Of a DNA stretch of 64,000 bases, positions 50,383 through 59,500 are shown piece after piece. A model generated the notes under the pieces. That model was not told the DNA's origin. It did no database searches and saw only the letters and a program-made list of their open reading frames with translations. The position numbers were made by a program, and so were the translations under genes. Every line of letters begins with the position of its first letter. Position 1 is the first letter of the stretch. Origin of the DNA: Terriglobales bacterium (GTDB taxonomy: Bacteria; Acidobacteriota; Terriglobia; Terriglobales; Acidobacteriaceae); contig JAICWP010000013.1 in NCBI GenBank assembly GCA_025934735.1, positions 1 to 64,000 of the forward strand. The letters run 5' to 3'.

Positions 50383-52254
50383 ATGTCGAAAAAAAACAAA
50401 ACGGTCAAAGCCCTGATGCTGGTGCTCCTGCTCGCCTTGCCCGCCGCGGCGCAGATCCTCGATGAGGAAAACGCTCCCGAAAGATGGCACGTCAACGGCA
50501 ATGTGGGTTTTTCCTACAACAAGTCTGACCAGGAAGTGCAGCCTTCGAACCAGGGTTCCCCTCTCTCTGCTTTTCTGGGCGACATCCGCATGAATACCGA
50601 CGGGTTCCTGCTGGATCCCAAGTTCCTCCACCTCAACGGCGGCTTCGATTTCCAGCGCGGCGTTACCAGCGCGCAACTGGACAATATGGACAATTCTGGT
50701 ATCGCGGGCAGCATGGTAGCCAGCTTCCTGCCCCGCAGCCACGTTCCCTTGACGGTCACTTACGTCAAAACGCAGGCCGGCAATAACGGCTTCGGAATTG
50801 ACCAAAGCAACGATTACGCGCGCACCTCGGTGGACTGGAACATGCTGTTTCCCAGGCTGCCGAAACTGAACATCGGCTACGACCACTCCAGCAACCTGGT
50901 CCACGTAGCCAATACTTTCGGCGACGCGACATACAAAGACGATGGCGTCCATCTTGGAGTTCACGACATCTGGGCCAATTGGCAGTGGAACTTCGGCGCC
51001 GGCACTACCTCCTCTTCTTCCAAGTCCATCTCCGGGTTTTCGCTGATCGAGCCGTACGACAGCCGCACTCGTTCGGTAAACGCGTCAGTGACCCGTTCTT
51101 TCTGGGAGGAGAAGGCGCGGTTCGCCGTCGAGAACTACAACATCTGGCGCAAGGACACATTAGGTGGGGCCACGATGGACGACACCGTGGAACACTATGC
51201 TTCTTCCACCCTGTTCATTACTCCTTCGCCCAAGGTTTCGACGCAACTGGGATATTTCATGAGCGATGTTTCCTTCAGCGGCAGCAGCGCCAGTTTCTTC
51301 CTGCCGGGGGTGGGCAACACCGTGACCATACCGGCAGTTTCCGTGCTTTCCAACGGCGCCAACGGCCGCGCGGAATACCGGCCACAGCAATGGCTGCGGT
51401 TAGCTCAGGAGCTTCGCTACACCACCGCTAACCCTCCCGACAATCAGACCGAGGCGCGCCAGTCTCTTTCGGAATCCCTATCCACCATCGGGGTGCAAGA
51501 GCGCTGGCGCGGGTTCGAGACCAGCGCCACCTACACCGGCCACTTGCAGCACGTCAGCACCAGCTTCGATCGCACCAACAGCACCTGGTCGAATGACGTG
51601 GATACGCGCGTTTCCTGGGGCAATCCCCGCCTAGTGCGGCTGACGGGCATCTATAGCCGCTCACGGCTGAACGTGGTGGAGCAGATCGGCGGCTTCATGC
51701 TGCAGAACCGCACGCGCTTCGAGGCCGAAACCCGCCACTTCGGCAACTATGCCCTGCTGTTGGGCGTAGAGCGCATGCACCTGGAATACCTGAGCTTCAC
51801 CGGAGATACCAAGCAGGACCTGACCAACTTCGACCTGCAGCTTACTCATCCGCGGTTTTCACTGGGCGTTTCGCGTAACCTGATGGACGGCAGCGGAGGC
51901 CTGTTCCCCACCTTGCCGGACCGCTCCACCTACCTGGTGAACTTGCCCATCTTTCAGTTGCTGGGTACTCCTCTCCTCAACCGCAACATGTATGCGACCA
52001 GCGTGAACTTCACTGTGCGGGCCAGGCGCAGCCTGGATATAAACGGTGTATGGCGCCGAGAGAACAATATCTTCTCTCTGTCTCATCAGTCACTGCGCAC
52101 ACTAGATGTGTTCGCCCGTTACCGCCTGGGCAAGGTGACCTTGGATGCCGGGGTGGCAAGATTTATGAATGACATTGATACCCCGGGGATTTTTAATGGC
52201 AATCGTCTTAATCGCGTCTACGTCCGTATCGGCCGCGATTTCAGCCTGTTCTGA
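50383..52254 (+). CDS. Outer-membrane beta-barrel protein of the cytochrome operon
   Basis: 623 residues. The signal peptide is KNKTVKALMLVLLLALPAAAQ. The rest is a long series of alternating-hydrophobicity strands with aromatic girdles (WHVNGNVGFSYNKSD, RTSVDWNMLFPRLPKLNIGYDHS, DIWANWQWNFGAG, LDVFARYRLGKVTLDAGVARF) and ends in Phe (GRDFSLF), the C-terminal signal for barrel insertion. No cysteines or heme motifs. Its length and place between cytochromes are like those of porins in porin-cytochrome conduits of metal reducers, but I see no specific homology to MtrB or OmbB. Confidence 0.82.
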   Translation: MSKKNKTVKALMLVLLLALPAAAQILDEENAPERWHVNGNVGFSYNKSDQEVQPSNQGSPLSAFLGDIRMNTDGFLLDPKFLHLNGGFDFQRGVTSAQLDNMDNSGIAGSMVASFLPRSHVPLTVTYVKTQAGNNGFGIDQSNDYARTSVDWNMLFPRLPKLNIGYDHSSNLVHVANTFGDATYKDDGVHLGVHDIWANWQWNFGAGTTSSSSKSISGFSLIEPYDSRTRSVNASVTRSFWEEKARFAVENYNIWRKDTLGGATMDDTVEHYASSTLFITPSPKVSTQLGYFMSDVSFSGSSASFFLPGVGNTVTIPAVSVLSNGANGRAEYRPQQWLRLAQELRYTTANPPDNQTEARQSLSESLSTIGVQERWRGFETSATYTGHLQHVSTSFDRTNSTWSNDVDTRVSWGNPRLVRLTGIYSRSRLNVVEQIGGFMLQNRTRFEAETRHFGNYALLLGVERMHLEYLSFTGDTKQDLTNFDLQLTHPRFSLGVSRNLMDGSGGLFPTLPDRSTYLVNLPIFQLLGTPLLNRNMYATSVNFTVRARRSLDINGVWRRENNIFSLSHQSLRTLDVFARYRLGKVTLDAGVARFMNDIDTPGIFNGNRLNRVYVRIGRDFSLF

Positions 52255-53351
52255 TGAATGTTCCTAATCCAATTCGAGTTCGGTTCGCCGCTTCGAGAAA
52301 ACGACTGATATGGGCCGGTCTGGCTGTGCCTCTGGCCCTGCTCCTCCTGGCCGCATGGCCACACACCGAAGCCGAGTCGCGGGTGCCCAGTCCCTTGCTG
52401 CCCCCGCAACTGGAGTGGGTGGGCACGCTGCACAGTGCCGCCGATGTGGCTCCCAAGGCCGGTTTTCTGAAACGCTTCATCAAGAAGGTGGTGGGTCTCG
52501 ACGATCGCAAAAAGGCCATGCTCATGCCGCAGGGCGTGGCGGTTGACGCCCAAGGTCGCGTTCTGGTAGCCGACCCTCGGGAGCGCGTGGTGCATGTGTT
52601 CGATGCCGCCCGCAAGAAGTACTCCACCCTGCATGCCCCTGACCGCGATCCTATGCTGGCCCCCATCGCCGTGGCCCTGGACAGCGCGGGCAAGATTTAT
52701 GTGACCGATGCGCTGCGGGCCCGCATTTTTGTCTTCCGCCCTGATGGAAAGTTCTCCGGCACCATCGGCGGAATCAGCAAGAACGAAAGCATCTTCAAGC
52801 GCTGCACCGGGCTGGCGATTGACGCACAGCGCGGGCGCATGTACGTGGTGGACACCGTCGCTATGCAGGTCGTGATCCTGGGTATGGACGGCAAGGTAGT
52901 GAGTCGCATTGGCAAGCCGGGTGCGAACGGCGGCGAGTTCAACTACCCCACCTACATCACGGTGGGCACGGATGGCAGCTTCTGGGTAATGGATTCGCTG
53001 AACTTCCGCGTGCAGCACTTCAGCGCCGAGGGCAAGTTCCTGGACGCCTTTGGCCGGCTGGGCGATGACCTTGGCGCCTTCGATAAATCCAAGGGAGTGG
53101 CTCTGGACAGCGAAGGGCGGCTGTTCGTGGTGGAAGGCCGCAACGACCGCGTGCAGGTGTACGACTCCAGCGGCCGCCTGCTGTTCTATTTCGGACACAC
53201 AGGCAACGCAGCGGGGGAATTCTTCCTGCCTACCGGCATCGCCATCAAACACGACACCGTGTACGTTTCCGACGGCTACAACCGTCGCGTGCAGATCTTC
53301 CATCTGCGGCCGGATACGGCAACGGATGCCGGCGCCGCGGGAGGGCGGTGA
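52254..53351 (+). CDS. Secreted NHL-repeat beta-propeller protein 2
   Basis: 365 residues; the ATG overlaps the barrel stop (ATGA). An N-terminal signal or anchor (RLIWAGLAVPLALLLLAAWP) follows a basic stretch. About six NHL repeats are visible: PQGVAVDAQGRVLVAD, PIAVALDSAGKIYVTD, CTGLAIDAQRGRMYVVD, PTYITVGTDGSFWVMD, SKGVALDSEGRLFVVE and PTGIAIKHDTVYVSD. Paralogue of the NHL protein at 48466. The gene ends one base before the large cytochrome start. Confidence 0.88.
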   Translation: MNVPNPIRVRFAASRKRLIWAGLAVPLALLLLAAWPHTEAESRVPSPLLPPQLEWVGTLHSAADVAPKAGFLKRFIKKVVGLDDRKKAMLMPQGVAVDAQGRVLVADPRERVVHVFDAARKKYSTLHAPDRDPMLAPIAVALDSAGKIYVTDALRARIFVFRPDGKFSGTIGGISKNESIFKRCTGLAIDAQRGRMYVVDTVAMQVVILGMDGKVVSRIGKPGANGGEFNYPTYITVGTDGSFWVMDSLNFRVQHFSAEGKFLDAFGRLGDDLGAFDKSKGVALDSEGRLFVVEGRNDRVQVYDSSGRLLFYFGHTGNAAGEFFLPTGIAIKHDTVYVSDGYNRRVQIFHLRPDTATDAGAAGGR

Positions 53352-53352
53352 A

Positions 53353-55233
53353 ATGCGCCGTTGGCTTTATATCGCGATGCTTCTGGCCCTGGCGAGTGCC
53401 GGCGTCCGCCTCTATGGCGCGCGCAATCACGCCGCCATCATCAATACGCGGCATGACTTCCGCGCTGCGTCCAGCGCCTCTGTTCGTTCTGTTTCCGGAG
53501 CCGACGCGTGCGTCTTCTGCCACACACCCCACAACGGCGGCGGAGCGACCAGCGACGGCACCTACCTGTGGAATCACCGCCTTTCCACCACCCAGTTTCA
53601 GGCGTACAGCAGCACCACTTTGCAGTCCACCGTCACTCCCATAACGCCGCAGGACAGCTCCAAGCTCTGCCTCAGCTGCCATGACGGAACCATCGCCCTG
53701 GGGGATACCCTCAACGACGGCCTCCTCGGGTTCGTGCAGGGCGGCAGCTACAGCCTGCCCCTGAGTTCGTCCTCCGATCTGGCGGACACGCAAGGATTCG
53801 CCAACGATCATCCCTTTGCCTTCAGCCCCCAGCTAAGCAGCGAAATTCGCACGCCGCCGCCCGGCGACCCCGTGCGGCTGAGCGGGGGGAAGGTGCAGTG
53901 CATCAGTTGTCACGATCCCCACCAGGAAAATCTCGATGCCACGGTGGGCAAGTTCCTGGTGAAGAGCAACAGCGGTTCGGCGATCTGCCAAACCTGCCAT
54001 CAGCAAACTGGCTGGACCACATCCGCCCATGCCCAACCGCCGGATCCCAGCGAGGATCCCAAGTACACCAGCCTGCAAGGCGCGCACACCGGCTATACCG
54101 GCGTGAGCCGCAATGCCTGCGAGAGTTGCCACCGGCCCCATGCTCCGCAAGTAGCGGAACGCCTGGTCAAGTTTCCCGAGGAAAATACGTGCTTCCAGTG
54201 CCATGATGGTTCGGTAACGAATCTGAACATCAAGGCGGAATTCGTCAAGACTTACCAGCACCCGGTGATGATCACACCCTCGGTGCACGACGCTTCTGAA
54301 GGTCCCAATTCAGCGCTCCATGCGCTGCCGGAGACCAGTTCGGCGGTGGGCCGGCACGCCGAGTGCGCCGACTGCCACAATGGGCACGCAGCCAATAACT
54401 CCAGCGCGCAACCACCCCAGGTGAGCGGACCGCTCTTAGGAGTACCGGGTCAATCGGCGGCCAACGGTTTTCTGCCGCGCAGCAACAACGAGTACGAAAT
54501 CTGCTTCAAGTGCCACGGGGACAGCGCCAACAAACCGCAACTGTTCGACAGCGGCACGGCCGGCATCGGCTACGGCCGCAACCCGCAGCGTCAGTTCGAC
54601 GTCGGCAACCTTAACCGCTACAACACGCGCATGGAGTTCGAGTACAGCCCGTCTTACCACCCGGTCACGCGCGCCCGCAACCTGAGCAGCGGACCGGGCG
54701 GGGAAGTCCCCAGCCTGCGACCCGCCCCCATTCTCCCCGGTGGGGCGACCATGGCCGGACGGACTCTGTCCGCTGGATCCCTCATCTACTGCACCGACTG
54801 CCACAACAACGACACGGGACGGAATGTCGGCTTGGGTGCCTCTCCCGAAGGTCCCCATGGTTCGAGCATCCCGCACTTGCTGGAGCGGCAGAACATGCTC
54901 GAGCCGCCACCCGCGTTGCCCGGAGGTTCGACGGCAGGCGTCGCCTACTCCAACACGGATTACGCTCTGTGCGACAAGTGCCACGATGTGCAGAACAGCG
55001 TTTTGCGCGACCTCAGCTTCAACAAGCACTCCGAACATGTGCAGCAGGCAGGCGCGGCCTGCTCCACCTGCCACGACCCGCATGCCTCTTCCTCGTCCAT
55101 GCTCATCAACTTTGACCGCAGCATCGTAGGTCCGGCCAGCAACGGCGCGCTGCAATACACGCGCACCGGAGTGGCGCATGGCACCTGCTCGCTGAGTTGT
55201 CATGGCCAGGACCACGTGAACGTGACGTACTGA
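53353..55233 (+). CDS. Secreted 11/12-heme cytochrome c
   Basis: 626 residues from the ATG at 53353. Signal peptide MRRWLYIAMLLALASAGVRL. Eleven CxxCH motifs begin at Cys 53, 106, 183, 212, 256, 280, 338, 384, 480, 540 and 570. A further possible site at 612-617 reads C-S-L-S-C-H, a CX3CH spacing. The first 210 residues repeat the tetraheme protein's design. There is no lipobox, so surface attachment would need the barrel. By its size and position it is the best candidate for the cell-surface terminal electron carrier. Confidence 0.93.
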   Translation: MRRWLYIAMLLALASAGVRLYGARNHAAIINTRHDFRAASSASVRSVSGADACVFCHTPHNGGGATSDGTYLWNHRLSTTQFQAYSSTTLQSTVTPITPQDSSKLCLSCHDGTIALGDTLNDGLLGFVQGGSYSLPLSSSSDLADTQGFANDHPFAFSPQLSSEIRTPPPGDPVRLSGGKVQCISCHDPHQENLDATVGKFLVKSNSGSAICQTCHQQTGWTTSAHAQPPDPSEDPKYTSLQGAHTGYTGVSRNACESCHRPHAPQVAERLVKFPEENTCFQCHDGSVTNLNIKAEFVKTYQHPVMITPSVHDASEGPNSALHALPETSSAVGRHAECADCHNGHAANNSSAQPPQVSGPLLGVPGQSAANGFLPRSNNEYEICFKCHGDSANKPQLFDSGTAGIGYGRNPQRQFDVGNLNRYNTRMEFEYSPSYHPVTRARNLSSGPGGEVPSLRPAPILPGGATMAGRTLSAGSLIYCTDCHNNDTGRNVGLGASPEGPHGSSIPHLLERQNMLEPPPALPGGSTAGVAYSNTDYALCDKCHDVQNSVLRDLSFNKHSEHVQQAGAACSTCHDPHASSSSMLINFDRSIVGPASNGALQYTRTGVAHGTCSLSCHGQDHVNVTY

Positions 55234-55291
55234 ACCCGCACAATGGCATTCTCGGATGGTGAGCCGCGGAGCAGGCATGGCATCGGGCGCT

Positions 55292-55708
55292 TCATGAGTG
55301 CTGCTGGTCGCGGCCGGTGCGGCGCTCATCCCATTCTTGCCGGATGCGCTCGTAGCGCTTGGCCAGCGACTCCAATTCCTTATCGGACAGCCGCTCAATA
55401 TCAATCATCTCATTGTGGGCGCGCTCGGTGGAGCGGATCAACTCGTCGAGTTTCAGGTTGATCGCCCGCGAATCACGGTTCTGACTGTTCTGGATCAGGA
55501 ATACAACCAGAAACGTCATTACGTTGGTCCACGAATTCACCACCAGCTGCCAGGCATCGGAATAGTGAAAGAGAGGGCCGGTTATCAGCCAGGCAATGAT
55601 GGTGCTGACCGCAAAAATGAACGCCGCCGGTGAGCCGACGGCGGCGGCATTGCCGTTCGCGAAATTGGTAAACCAGCTGCTTGTGGTTGGCTTGCGCGGA
55701 TTGGCCAT
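55292..55708 (-). CDS. Low-affinity iron permease-like small membrane protein
   Basis: 138 residues from the ATG at 55708. Two membrane helices (GSPAAFIFAVSTIIAWLITGPLF and WQLVVNSWTNVMTFLVVFLIQNSQNRDSRAINLKLDELIR) carry the F-L-V-V-F-L-I-Q-N-x-Q-N-R-D signature of the low-affinity iron permease family. A charged C-terminal helix follows. Yeast FET4 is the namesake, but bacterial members have no proven transport. Divergent from the hemerythrin gene. Confidence 0.85.
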   Translation of the reverse strand: MANPRKPTTSSWFTNFANGNAAAVGSPAAFIFAVSTIIAWLITGPLFHYSDAWQLVVNSWTNVMTFLVVFLIQNSQNRDSRAINLKLDELIRSTERAHNEMIDIERLSDKELESLAKRYERIRQEWDERRTGRDQQHS

Positions 55709-55808
55709 GTGAAATGGGATGACGCCTGAGACTCTGCAGTTGGTAGCTGGCAGCAAGCCCCTCCTGTTCAACGCGGGTTAAGCGCGGACAACAGGGCAAA
55801 AGCCGGAA

Positions 55809-55844
55809 GTGACGCCCGTCACAAATGCCGGTGACACCCCTCAC
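55809..55844. promoter_or_regulatory. Tandem GTGAC-N4-GTCAC-type dyads upstream of hemerythrin
   Basis: GTGAC-gccc-GTCAC at 55809-55822 and GTGAC-accc-CTCAC at 55831-55844, exactly 22 bp apart, or two helical turns. The half-site and spacer fit FNR/DNR/NnrR-type sites (TTGAC-N4-GTCAA). It lies about 95 bp before the hemerythrin ATG and 100 bp before the iron-permease-like ATG. Confidence 0.5.
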
Positions 55845-55937
55845 TGTGGCTTGGCCGCCCCTGGCGAGACCATGCAAGCAGGCCCAAAGTAAGCCGGGCA
55901 GGCGGCGCCGGGGTGGACCCCGGGCCCGAGGTGCAGC

Positions 55938-56399
55938 ATGCCGGAAGTGACAGCGGCATTCCACAGTGACGTGCAGCTCATTCGCCACGAACATCAGGCG
56001 CTCGGCAGCGAGTTGGCAGCGCTGGAATTCGCGCTCGACTCCCTTATCTGCTATTCCGAGGTGTTTACCAATTTAGCCGCCACCGAGCGGGTTTACCGCT
56101 GCGGACGGCACCTGGTGCGCACGCTGCCGGAACACTTCGGGAACGAGGAAGCCACAGTACTCGCCGAGATGGCCGCGCTCAGTCCGGAGCTGGGCAAGTT
56201 CGCGGAGGAGATGAAGCAGCAGCACCGAGAGCTGCGGCAGAAATTGACCGGTTTTTGCCTGCTGATTGACCAGGTCGAAGGCAGCAGCGATATCGAACAG
56301 GCAGTTTCCGAAGTCAAAGAATGCGGCCTGGAGTTCGCGCGCGCACTGGCCGCGCACATGGACGCGGAAGAACGCAAGTTTGCCAGCGTTGCGCATTGA
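55938..56399 (+). CDS. Hemerythrin-like (HHE domain) protein
   Basis: 153 residues with no signal peptide. Four-helix bundle ligands are in place: RHEHQALGSEL (His 17 and 19), PEHFGNEEATVL (His-x-x-x-Glu), MKQQHRELRQKL, and AAHMDAEERKF (His-x-x-x-Glu). Binds a di-iron centre; relatives carry or sense O2 or NO, or repair iron-sulfur clusters. Its place before PFOR, an O2-labile enzyme, suggests protection, which is an inference. A hairpin lies between the two genes. Confidence 0.85.
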   Translation: MPEVTAAFHSDVQLIRHEHQALGSELAALEFALDSLICYSEVFTNLAATERVYRCGRHLVRTLPEHFGNEEATVLAEMAALSPELGKFAEEMKQQHRELRQKLTGFCLLIDQVEGSSDIEQAVSEVKECGLEFARALAAHMDAEERKFASVAH

Positions 56400-56450
56400 A
56401 TTTGGACGTCCGAGAGTCTCCGTGCGGGGGCGGGGGCTTTCGCACCCAAA

Positions 56451-56482
56451 CGGCGGGCCCGGCTTCACGGCTGGGCCCGCCG
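56451..56482 (+). promoter_or_regulatory. Strong hairpin between hemerythrin and PFOR genes
   Basis: CGGCGGGCCC (56451-56460) and GGGCCCGCCG (56473-56482), a perfect 10-bp stem with a 12-nt loop, 21 bp before the PFOR TTG. No U-run follows. It could be an inefficient terminator or an mRNA-stability element. Confidence 0.7.
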
Positions 56483-56503
56483 GCAGTACCGAAGGGGGAT
56501 CAA

Positions 56504-59500
56504 TTGACAACAGCAAGCTTGAAAAATGCAGAAGCCGGCGAAGCTGTGGCTGCACCACGGTATCCGGGAATTGCTTCCACGGTGGACGGTTCGGGGGCGG
56601 TGGTCTGGGTAGATTCCAACATCGCACAGGGTGCCTGCGCCTATCCGATTACGCCCTCCACGCCCATGGGCGATGGCTTCGCCGTGGAATTTGCCAATGG
56701 GAAAAAGAATCTTTGGGGCGAGCCCCTGCAGTTTCTGGAGCCGGAGTCGGAGCACAGTTCGGCTTCAGCTTGTGAAGGCTACGCGTTGGCCGGGGGCCGG
56801 GTGAGCAATTTCACCTCCGGGCAGGGCTTGATCCTGATGAAGGAAGTGCTGTACGTGATCGCGGGCAAGCGCCTGCCGGCGGTGTTCCACATTGGAGCGC
56901 GCGCGCTGACCTCGCACTCGCTGAATGTGCACTGCGGCCATGATGATGTGATGGGCGTGGCGGACGTGGGCTGGGGCATTCTGTTCGGGCGCAACGCCCA
57001 GCAGGCCGCTGATCTGGCGCTGATTGCCCGCCGCGCCGCTGAAGAGACAGAAACGCCGTTCATGAACGTGCAGGACGGGTTTCTGACTACGCACACATTG
57101 GAAACGATCCGCCTGCCCGAACCTGAGTTCATGAAAGAGTTTGTGGGAGCACCGCAAGAACATCTGCGGCGGCTGTTCGATACGCAGGCGCCCCTGCTCA
57201 GCGGTCCGGTGCAGAACCAGGACAGCTATATGAAGGGCAAAGTGGCGCAGCGGCATTTCTATGACCGGGTGGCGCCGGCCCTGAAGCGGACCTTCCGGGA
57301 ATTTAGCGAGGCTACCGGACGGCATTACGACAGCGTTCTCCCCTACCGCATGGAAGACGCCGCCTACGCCATCATAGGCATGGGCTCGATGATGGAAACG
57401 GCGGAGTCCACGGTGGACTTTCTGCGCAAGCAGGGCATGCGGATCGGGTGTATCACGCTGGTGAGCTTCCGCCCCTTCCCTGCGCTGGAACTGGCGCTGC
57501 TTCTGCGCAAGTGCCGCGCCGCCACAGTAATTGAGCGCACTGATGTTCCTTTGGCCGACTCGAACCCGCTGACCACGGAAATAAAGGCAGCGCTCGCGGG
57601 GGCGCTGATGGGGAATGGCAAGGCGGAGTTTGAGCGCATGCCGGAGATTTATTCCGGCGTGGCCGGCCTGGGCGGCCGCGACGTGCGGCCGGGCCATTTT
57701 GTGGCTGCGGCGAAAAACATGGCGGGCCATGACCGGCACCGTCGCTTCTTCGTGCTGGGCGTGAAACACGAGAGCGAGTTGCCTATCACCGAAGATCCCG
57801 ATGTGCGCCCTGCCGGCTCCTTCTCACTGCGCGGACACTCCATTGGCGGATTTGGCTCGGTGACTACCAACAAGGTGATCGCCTCGGTTGCTGCCGACCT
57901 GTTCGGACTTTATGCCCAGGCGTTTCCTAAGTACGGCTCGGAAAAGAAAGGCCTGCCCACCAACTATTACCTGACCCTGGCGCCGGAGTTCATCAGACTG
58001 CACTGCGAACTGAAGGTGGTGGATTTCGTGGCGGTGCAGGACGCCTATGCCTTCATGTCGGGCAATCCGCTGGAAGGGCTGGCCGCTGGCGGCCTGCTAT
58101 ATCTGCAGTCGAACCTGCCGCAGGATAAAGTCTGGAACAGCTTGCCGGAAAGCGCGCGGCAGGAAATTCGCGAGCGCAAGCTGCGGGTGTACGCTCTGGA
58201 CGCGGGCAAGATCGCTCGTGAGTCGTCCAGCCGCGCCGACCTGCAGATCCGCATGCAGGGCATTGTGCTGCTGGGCGCGTTTTTGCGCCTGACGCCCTTC
58301 CGCGAGCAGGCCGGTCTGGATACCGAGCACCTGTTTGCCTCGCTGGAGAAAACGTTGACCAAGTATTTCGGCAAGCGCGGGGCGCGCGTGGTGGCCGATA
58401 ACATGGCAGCGGCCCGGCGCGGCTACAACGAAGTGGCCGAAATCGTTCCTCCCAGCGGCGAAGAAGTGCGCGTCCGCCCGCTTAAGGAGCACAAATTCGA
58501 GCCCGCCTGCCACTCCGGCAACGGCCTGGTAGAAGCCAATTTCTGCGACAAAGTGATTGGCACCTACGCTCGCGGCCGTGAAGCCGATCTGGATGCCGAT
58601 GAATACGTGGCACGCAGCCTGATGCCGCCTTCCAGCGCCATGCGCCGCAGCTTCCGCACCCTGGCGCCCGACATTCCTGAACTTATCGCCGCCAACTGCG
58701 TGGGCTGCATGGAGTGTGTGAACGCCTGCCCCGATACGGCCATCCTGGCCAAGGCGGTGGAACCGGCAGTGCTGGAGGAGAAGTTGGGCCATATTGAGCG
58801 CGCCGACCTGCGCGAATCCCTGCGCGCCGATTTCATCAAGACCAGCAAGTATTACGAGCTCCCGCAGAAGAAGAGCCAGGCAGGCGGGCTGTTCTCCATC
58901 TTCGTCGACCCCGACAAGTGCAAAGGTTGCGGCGAGTGCGTGACCGCCTGCGGGCGGCACGAGGCACTGAAGATGGTGGTCAAGGACGGCAACATGGCCA
59001 AGTACGACCTGGCCATGGACCTGTACCACCACCTTCCGGAAACGCCGGCGCACCTGCTCAACGAAAAAGCATTAGGGGACATGATGCTGGCCAGCAGATC
59101 TCTGCTGTACGCAGGGGGCGGCGGCTCCTGCATGGGCTGCGGCGAGGCCACGCCTATCCGGCTGATGCTGGCGGCCACCGGCTTCGTTTACGGCAATCAG
59201 ATCGGCATCGTGGCCGCCACCGGTTGCAACAGCGTCTTCGGCTCAACCTATCCTTTCAATCCTTACGCCGTGCCCTGGACCAACTCGCTGTTTGAGAACG
59301 CGCCCGCGGACGCGCTGGGGATACGGTTGCGCTGGGACCAGGAAGGTCACCAGAACCGCCGGCTGTGGGTGCTGGGCGGCGACGGCGCTATGTACGACAT
59401 CGGATTCCAGTCGCTTTCCCGCTTGCTGATGTCGGGCATGGATATCAAGGTACTGGTGCTGGACACGCAGGTGTACTCCAATACCGGCGGCCAGACCTCC

